Assembly: GCF_024323335.1 (NCBI RefSeq)
Contig: NC_066581.1
Span: 299,234,536-299,298,535, forward strand
DNA from: Lathyrus oleraceus
Taxonomy: Eukaryota; Streptophyta; Magnoliopsida; Fabales; Fabaceae
Length of the DNA stretch: 64,000 nucleotides
Direction: 5' to 3'
In this document: one piece after another, positions 56,503-64,000 of the stretch
Position numbering within the stretch: position 1 is the first letter of the stretch
How the letters are laid out: each line of letters begins with the position of its first letter
Translations under genes and position numbers: made by a program
Notes under the pieces: generated by a model
Told to the model about the DNA's origin: nothing
Database searches by the model: none
The model's input: the letters and a program-made list of their open reading frames with translations, nothing else

Positions 56503-58512
56503 TTAATTCAAGTGTTGCAAGTTCACCATGCCCATGCTCATCTTCAACCTCTTGAATACATCATTTGTGACTCCCTTAGTCAACAAATCCGTAACTTGGT
56601 CCTTACTCCTGCAATATCTCAATCGTAACCTCCCTTTTCTAACAAGTTTCCTCAAATAACGGAACCTCATCTCAATGTGCTTGCTCCTCCCATGTGCAAT
56701 TGGGTTCTTAGCAAGATTAATCGCGAAAACATTGTCAACTAAGAGTGTGACAACCTCACCCTCATTGTTGTCCAACTCATCCAATAGATTCATAAGTCAT
56801 ACGGCTTGGCACACACATGACAAATCGGCAATGTACTCAGTCTCATAAGATGATAGTTCAACTAACGGTTCCTTCTTTGAACATCCAGAGATTGGTGCCG
56901 CACCGAACATAAATATGTATCTAGTTGTAGATTTTCAATCATCTTTATCTCCGCACCAGTTAGAATCGGTAAAACCAAGCAAATTGCATTTTCTGCTTGT
57001 ATTCGTTACGGGAAAGAAAATTCTATAGCCAATAAAACCTTTGACATAACATAGGATCCTCTTGACTGCTGCCATATGAGACACCTTCAGTCTCTCCATG
57101 AATCTACTCACAATACCGACACTAAATGCTAAGTCCGGTTGTGTATTGCACAAGTAACACAAAGATCCAATCAACCTCCTATACTGAGTTGGATCAACAT
57201 CTTCCTCATCCACATTCTTAGACAATTGCAACCTTGGTTCATCTGGAGAAATGACAACATTGTAATGCTCCATTTCACACCTTTTCAATATCTCAAGAGC
57301 ATATCTCCTTTGATGCATGAGCAATCCTATTTTGGACTTGTGGAACTCAATGCCAAGAAAATAAGACACGAGACCAAGGTCCGTCATCTCAAATTCATCC
57401 ATAAGTTCACTCTTGAACTTTGAAATGCACTCACCATTGTCGTCCGTGATTAATAAATCATCCATATATAGACAAAGGATGATTACTCCTTTACTAGCAT
57501 CCGTTTTCACATAAACTCCATGCTCTGATACATATTTCTTGAAGCCAATGTCCTTTAGGAAACTATCAATTCTTCTATTCTAAGCTCTTGGATTTTCTTC
57601 AAACCATATATCGTTTTCTTCAACTTGTATAATTTCAGCTCTTAGTCTTTCACAACAAAACCAGGGGACTGTCATACATATACCTCCTCTTCAAGAGGTT
57701 CATTAAAAAACATGGATTTAACATCCATTTGGTAAATAGGCCAATTATGGTTATTTGCGATACCAAAACAAGCCTAATAGTTTCAATCCTAGCAGACGGT
57801 GCAAATACCTCCTCAAAGTCTATACCTTCTCTTTGCAAAAATTCCTTAGCCATTAATCGAGCCTTATGCTTAATTATCTCACCCTTGGGATTTTCCTTCA
57901 CTTTGAACACCCACTTCACACCAATTTCCTTTTTACCTTTTGGTAGATCAACTACCTCTCAAGTACTATTTTGTCAATGGATTCCAACTCCTCTTTCATA
58001 GTACAAATCCACTTTGGATCACTTAAAACCTCTTCCACATTAATAGGTTCAAATTCGGCCATAAGTGCAAAATGAACGAAATCACCATCATCATTATCAT
58101 GAAACAACTTATAATCTTGAAGTCTTTGAGGCAAACCCCTTTGCCTTGTTAACCTCATGGCATTTCCTTCATTTCGGGCTTCGATGACATGCTGTTTTAT
58201 CTTTCCTACTTCCTCAGAACCTGGAAATTTGAACCTATAACCGATTACATGATTCTGGTAACCGGTTACAGACTGCTGGTAACCAGTTACACCATGCTGC
58301 AGCTGCTTCAATTTATCGATTACAACATCCCAATTGATCACGATCCTCCTATTAACAACATCAAACTGTTTGTAACCACCGTAGAGTGATATTCAACAAG
58401 AATCATCACCTCTCCCTTATCATCCAACTTCTTTCTAAGTTGACCCGACACATGTCGGTATGCAATGGAACCAAAAAATTTCAAGTGGTTCAGATTTGGC
58501 TTGAACCCCGAC
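56503..58512 (-). pseudogene. Minus-strand copia: integrase end, RT, RNase H
   Basis: Reading leftwards from 58512: the integrase C-terminal part (SGFKPNLNHLKFFGSIAYRHV), a linker with a threefold 7-residue repeat around VTGYQ, RT (WVFKVKENPKGEIIKHKARL, EGIDFEEVFAPSARIET, LCLYMDDLLIT with YMDD present) and RNase H (KNPIAHGRSKHIEMRFRYLR), ending in MSMGMVNLQHLN and a stop. Several frameshifts and stops occur, for example near 57550, 57690, 56930 and 56795. It is closely related to the copia at 46741-51505. Confidence 0.9.
58237..58290 (-). repeat. 21-bp triplicate in copia coding sequence
   Basis: ATAACCGATTAC, GTAACCGGTTAC and GTAACCAGTTAC start at 58237, 58258 and 58279, exactly 21 bp apart, and encode a 7-residue repeat on the minus strand. 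The same 12-bp palindrome occurs repeatedly in the LTR of this element. Confidence 0.85.
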
Positions 58513-61500
58513 TGTAGTGGGGAATTCATGATCATCAAGTTATGGATAAGCTAGAGATTAAATAACAAGAGTCGCCACCGCGCTTTTATTGTTTCCAAGG
58601 GAAAAGGGAAAAAGTACGAACAAAACCCAAAATTAAGAAGTTTTCAAATCAAAACTAATAAAAAGTCAGAGATCACGGATAAGGGGGTTGGTTACACAGA
58701 GGGAAGGTGCTAGCGCCCAAAGTGTCCTAGGTACTCCTAGGGAGCCCTTTTTGTGTGCATATGTATTTTGTACAAAGTGATGTTTACAAACAAATAGAAT
58801 GAGGGGATGAGAAAACAATTCATTAATTATATTTTTGTGTTTGATAAGACCTTCGGTCTTGTGCCTACGTACCAACATAAAAATGAGGGATCAAAACCTT
58901 GTATTTCATGATACAAATTTCAAAATGGATGCATTACTTTTAATAAAAATTAAGTTTGAAAGGCACAAAAGCCTAAAATGGTTTGAATGAGTTAGTTCTT
59001 TTTGGCTTTTTGAAAGTTTAAGTCAAGTATAGTTAAGTTTATTTACAAATTTGATTTATGAAAAGAAGTTTAAAAATGCAATGGCATAAGGCCAAAGTTT
59101 CTATCTTTTTTGCAAAAATGGTCAAAGTTTAGAACAAAAGTAGTTCACACAAAGAAGATTTTGAAAAATGGAGGGAGAGATTTTGAAATTAAAGAAATGG
59201 GGAGAAGATGAAGAGACTATCCTATGTACAAAATCAAAACTTTAGAGTTGAAAAGATCTGACCAAGTGGGTAGCGATCCAATAGACAAGAATGTCAATAG
59301 AAACCCAGAATTCCCTTGGACTTTTAGAATCAGGCAATACATAAATGCACAATTATATTATCTTGAAGAGCAAGACATCAAATAAAGATGGCCCCATCCA
59401 AGCTTATCCATTCCACGATCTTCTCCAAAATAGCCCATGCAACAGATGAATTCCACAAGTCATACATTCAAAATAACAACTTCACAATGATCATGTTGCA
59501 GATGAATCTTAGAGAGGTCTTCAAAGATGTATCAGATGAATTTCAAATTGCAAGCACTTGATTTCTCAACAAGTTGGCATTGGCCAAGTCCTTTAGCATA
59601 GGAAGGTTGCCTAGATTCTAAGTCCATTTGTCCAAGATCAAGCCAACAGTCCACTCAAAAGTTTTTTAGGGTTTTTGTTATTACTATGTACATTAATGGT
59701 CAAAGACCACACAAACAAGCAAAGTATACACAAACAAAATATATCACACAATATGGTCCAAATGGACAAAGTGAAAATTGTATTAATCATAAACAATTAG
59801 AATGATATGAACAATGACAAATGAAATAGAGTGCTAAAAATAAATTGCATTAAAGTAAAAGCTTGAAATTAAAAGTTAGTAGTTAATTGGTTAGAAGTTA
59901 GTATTGTTTTGCTTTTGCTTTTCATTTCAAGACATTCTTTGGAGAACACTCAACCCACTTATCACAAGCATGAATCCTTGAGCCAAAACATCTTCCAAAG
60001 GAAGGAAAGAAGGCCAATTTTCCACACAATACCATAAAAGAGGGGAGACTTAAAATCTCACTAACTAGAATGCTTATGCCTTTTATGTCACAAATTTAGC
60101 GTTATGTTAAGCAATCGTAATTGGACTTATGTAGAAGTCACAACTATTTGAGACCGGGTAATAGAATTTTGGTGTTAATGCATGTTAGAGACATAGTATA
60201 ATGAACTATGCTCATGAAATATACCACACACAAAAAGAATATGCAAAAGGTGTGGCCTAATCTCATCCATACTCATGTCAATTTTTCAATCAACTAGCAT
60301 TAGGACTTTGAGATGTCATAGGCCAAATGGAACGAATGAATGAAGAAGGGGAATAAAAGGAAGTGGGAGGGGAATGGATCAAAACACAAATTGGTCAAAG
60401 GAGGACTTTTACCAAATTAATATCATCCATTCATTTTGGGAGATGGAATGTACATTCCATCAATCCCCTAAATCCAATGATATTAATTTAACAAAGTCAA
60501 ATCAACCTTGACCAAGGTCCAACAACAAGAGTTAAACATAAACAAGTCATCACAATTGGTCAACAAATTTATTTGGCATTTATTCAAATTAAAAATACTA
60601 AAACAGTGCATTTAAATTAAATATGGTTTGTCTAATTCCTAAAATCTCATCAAAACACCAAAGAAATGGCCATGAGATTTATCATAGGTCAAACAAGGTC
60701 AAAGGACATTGGAGAAAAAAATTCATAATTTTTGGACATTTAAAAATATTCTTAAACAATTAAAAACAAATGTAAAATCAATTAATTCATGAAAAATATT
60801 AATAATAATCCAAAAAATATTTTTAATTCAGAATATGAAAGAGAAAAATATTTGAAATTTTTTGGTGAAAGTCCCATATTTTTTTGGATCAATATTGAAT
60901 TTAATATGAATTGTTGAAAATAATGCAATTAAAATGAAAATTAAAATATCAGAAAAACGTGGACCACTTGATCTCCCTCATTAATTGAGGTGGCAGATCA
61001 AGTGGCCACCAGCGCGCGTTCCATGTGGTCACTAGTCAACTGCGCAACACACGTGGTAATGCAAACCAACGCACGAGATTAAAACAAATCAAATGGATCC
61101 TATGACTCAGAACCATCCAGCACACCACCGGCGTCCAAGGACCGCTTGTCTTCTCCGGGGAGCCTCGCCGGACTGGTTCAGTCATAACCATCACCAAAAT
61201 TAAAAAGAAGGACATGATTTTAAAGTAAAAATGGCACTGAGCTCGAATTTGGCCTCAATTCTCTCTAACTCCAAGTATATTGAGAGATACATGGAGTTGA
61301 AATTTGAGGTACATGAACTGAGTTCCTTCGATTTAGCCTCAAAGCAACTCAATATTCTTGCCTACATTGGCAGGACTTCAGACAACCAAAGAATCAATAG
61401 AATTGAGCAAGAATTTGAGAGAATCGAAGAGTTCAAAATTTCTGGAAAATACCTTCAATGGAGGTCTGGATTCAACTGATCTTGATCTTGCTTGTGCTTG

Positions 61501-63216
61501 ATCTCATTCCATTTGCTTGCAGAAGAAGGATTGGATGCTTACAAGGCTGTGGATTCCTGGAGATTTAAATTTCAAAACAGTGGAAATTCAATCTCAAATT
61601 CAAAAGAATTTCTTAGGTTTATCCTTTGCAAAGTGAGGGTTTGAGATGGGGGATCAAAGCTGGCGTGAATGTGTGTAATTCTGAGCATATGGAGCTCTAT
61701 TTATAGCTGAAATCATTGATATTTGCACACTTGAAATCACTTTCCAAATTTGGTCATTGATGATGCATGGATGCATGGGCGCGCATAGGCCCATAAAATC
61801 ATTGCCATAAGTCCACAAATGAATGTTAGATAGTCTGAATTGAGCTTGGATTGCAAGGCAAGTGTGCATTTGGATTTGAAGTTTGATCTTTGCCAAGTGA
61901 TGTCACCATGTTCATGCCACATGCAGCCTATGCATTCCTTATCCAAAATGAATGAATTTGAGCTATTTGGAAAGGTGAGATCAAGAGGAACAACTTTCAT
62001 GTTCAACACTTTCCCATTTGGAGCTTGGAACTTGGAGAAAATTGAGGTGGAAGTTTGGAAATTTTTGACATATCAAAATTTTTCTAAGTGTCAAGTCATA
62101 TGTCTCAATATTCCACCTTACTTAACTTTTTATATGAGATTCAAATGAGAAAAGTGTCTTCATCAAAGTTGTAGCTCTCTCAAATACCTTAAAAATGGTC
62201 ACCAATTTCATATCATTTGGGTTTGAAATGATAGAGTTATGCATTTTTAAAGTTTGGAAAAATCACTTGGTCAATGGTATAGGTCAAAAGTGACCTATAA
62301 TGTAACCTCATATCACATGCTCAAAAAAGTTGAATTAGCTCCCACTCTAAATATAAAGGTTTAATTAGACACATTGAATTTGATTGTGCAACTTGGAAAT
62401 CTTTCATCTCATAAAAATTGAGCAAGTTATGGCCTTGGGAAGTTGACTTTCAAATTAGGGTTTAGACAAAATGACCTATAATGTTTCAACATAGAAAATG
62501 ATTTTCCAAGAAAAACTAGCTCTAGGCCTCAACATGAAAGTTGTTTGGAATGTAATTTAGAGTAAATTTTCTCTTGGAATCATTTTCATATGGTGAAAAT
62601 TGTAGGAGATAGGGTCTAGGGAGACCCAATTTTGATCAGATGAATTCATCTGGCCAACCACCATCAACCAACTTGCTAATTTCCAATTCTCTTGACTTTC
62701 TTGGCTCATGGTAGATCATATATGCATAAGATGATTAAATTTGAAGTCCCCCTTGAGAAATTTGATCAATTGGTGAGATAGATTGTTGGAGAAGTTACTC
62801 AAGATACCCAGTCAAACTAGGGTTTCCAAGGCAAATCACCCTCAAACTATTGAAGAAAACTTGACCAATATAACATGTAGAGAACATTGGGACTCATATA
62901 TGATGCTCATAACCATTATTGGATCAATTCTTGGTTGTGCCCTTTGTTCACGAGGGTCTCAAACCCTAGATGTGAACTTGATGAATCAATGGAATCATGC
63001 CCTTCCTACAAAAGAGTTAGACAAATGCAAAGACATATTTTTGGTATTTTGGTTAGTGAAATGATAAAATACAAGTATGATATAATCACAAAGTGCTTGG
63101 TGATCTCTCCTAAAACAAACCCAATGAAGGAGGGGTAAGGAGGATGCCAAGGTATGATCCCAATGCTTATGATGAAATTGCATGAGGGATCTTAGGGTCA
63201 AAATTGGGGTCTTAGA
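58513..63216 (-). mobile_element. Solo Ogre/Tat-type LTR, 4.7 kb
   Basis: Inserted in the minus-strand copia integrase with duplication CCGAC (58508-58512 and 63217-63221). In its own orientation it starts TCTAAGACCCCAATTTTGACC (one base off the expected TG) and ends CCACTACA. The last 300 bp have the Ogre-type LTR end: CTAGCACCTTCCCTCTGTG and GCGGTGGCGACTCTTG. The TATA box on the minus strand is at 61697-61705 (TATAAATAG). There is no coding sequence and no second LTR beside it, so internal DNA was lost by recombination. It is related to the left LTR at 1-4324. Confidence 0.88.
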
Positions 63217-63221
63217 CCGAC

Positions 63222-63474
63222 CATGCTTCCTCCGGTGTTACATTTTCCAGCTTCTTTGTAGGACACATATTCAACAAATAGGCAGTTGTGGATACCACTT
63301 TTCCCCATAGCTCCTTCAGCAAGTTCTTCCCCTTCAACATGCTTCTTACCATGTTCATAATTGATCCATTCTTCCTTTCGACTACACCATTTTGTTGTGG
63401 TGTATAAGGTGGTACTAGATCATGTACAATCCCTTATTGATCATAAAACCTCCCAAAATCATTTGAGACATATT
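63222..63474 (-). pseudogene. Minus-strand copia integrase core, separated part
   Basis: Continues the copia of 56503-58512 upstream of the solo LTR. It carries YVSNDFGRFYDQ, a stop, [16 protein letters not shown] (catalytic Glu), [17 protein letters not shown] and TPEEAW. It resumes in frame with 58512 when the LTR and one CCGAC are skipped. It is cut at 63474 by another LTR start, so gag, protease and the first integrase Asp residues are outside the window. Confidence 0.9.
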
Positions 63475-63567
63475 TGTAACTCCCTGAATTTAATTAATTA
63501 ATTAATTTGAATTATTTAGATTTTTATTTGATTAATTGATGTTCTAAATTAATTATTGTGTGATTGT
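63475..63567 (+). mobile_element. Start of a further LTR, interrupted
   Basis: TGTAACTCCCTGAATTTAATTAATT directly after copia sequence looks like an LTR 5' end. Only 93 bp are visible before the next element begins. The type is not determined, and the target duplication would be ATATT, which cannot be checked. Confidence 0.45.
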
Positions 63568-64000
63568 TGTAGCGGTAAATTTATGACCAAGAAGCTATGG
63601 ATAAGCTTAACGTCAATAAAACCAGAGTCTTCACCGCGCTTTTATTGTTTCCAAAGGAAAAGGGAAAAGTACGAACAAAACCCAAAGATAATAAGTTTTC
63701 AAATCAAAACTAATAAAATGCCAGAGATTACAGGTAAGGGGGTTGGTTATACAGAGGGATGGTGTTATCACCCAAAGTGTCCTAGGTACTCCTAGGGAGC
63801 CCTTTTTTTATGTGTGTATGTTTTTTTGGTATAAAAGATGTTTGAAAAAAAAATAGAGTGTGGGGATGAGAAAAGAACTCATTGATTATATTTTTGTTTT
63901 TGACAAGACCTCCGGACTTGTGCCTACGTACCAACATAAAAATGAGGGATCAAAACCTCCTAGTTCGTGGTAACAATTTCAAAGTTTGGTGAATTTCTTT
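63568..64000 (-). mobile_element. End of another Ogre/Tat-type LTR, runs off window
   Basis: Strongly similar to 58513-58945: both begin TGTAG on the + strand, followed by the AAGYTATGGATAAGCT, CACCGCGCTTTTATTGTTTCC and GTGTCCTAGGTACTCCTAGG landmarks. Its own orientation is minus, so this is the LTR 3' end. The PBS-like TGGCGACTCT has mutated to TGAAGACTCT. Confidence 0.8.

Noticed and set aside
61231..61479. 82-codon + strand open frame, and 61840-62148
   Set aside because: Both are antisense within the solo Ogre-type LTR leader and have no domain.

Overview
The window is plant nuclear heterochromatin made almost entirely of nested LTR retrotransposons. I find no host protein gene, tRNA, rRNA or CRISPR array. 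Giant Ogre/Tat-type LTRs, a Cyclops/Athila-like element, several Ty1/copia elements and long (TA)n and (AAT)n tracts point to a legume, most likely the pea/vetch/medic group. That placement is inference from repeat type; no species-diagnostic gene is present.

Left half (1-38933). A Ty1/copia element on the + strand is the landing pad. Its gag begins next to the end of an Ogre-type LTR (1-4324, cut by the window start). Its reverse transcriptase is split by a complete, very young Tat/Ogre-type Ty3 element (7481-22061; 5-bp target duplication GAGAG; 2267-bp LTRs). Its RNase H end is split by an Athila/Cyclops-type Ty3 element (22991-38036; duplication ATAAC). The Athila 3' LTR carries a solo copia LTR (35642-37020, minus strand). 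If each insertion and one duplication copy are ignored, the copia reading continues in register at both sites.

The Tat element looks intact: LTR, PBS, gag-protease ORF, a 246-bp intron, then RT, a degenerate native RNase H, an intact archaeal-type RNase H and integrase. Its 3' region starts with four hairpins whose stems differ in sequence but keep pairing, then a 65-bp tandem array. The Athila element keeps one gag-pol reading frame with six nonsense codons and no frameshift. Behind it lie two intact, diverged ATHILA ORF-1 (env-like) genes; the second has its own promoter-like block.

Middle (38934-55896). This is AT-rich DNA holding several partial copies of one roughly 1.5-kb unclassified repeat, with a long microsatellite at about the same internal site in four copies. 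A decayed copia (46741-about 51505) sits among them.

Right end (55897-64000). A decayed minus-strand copia has an inverted duplication of LTR sequence at its left end. It is split by a 4.7-kb Ogre-type solo LTR (duplication CCGAC) and cut on its right by another LTR start, which is itself interrupted by a further Ogre-type LTR running off the window.

The strongest leads are RNA-level: the covarying hairpin array after the Tat pol stop, a pair of stem-loops shared by the Tat and Athila LTR leaders, a structured element with pol III-like boxes in the Athila 3' region, and recurrent TGACG-N2-CGTCA clusters upstream of three TATA boxes.
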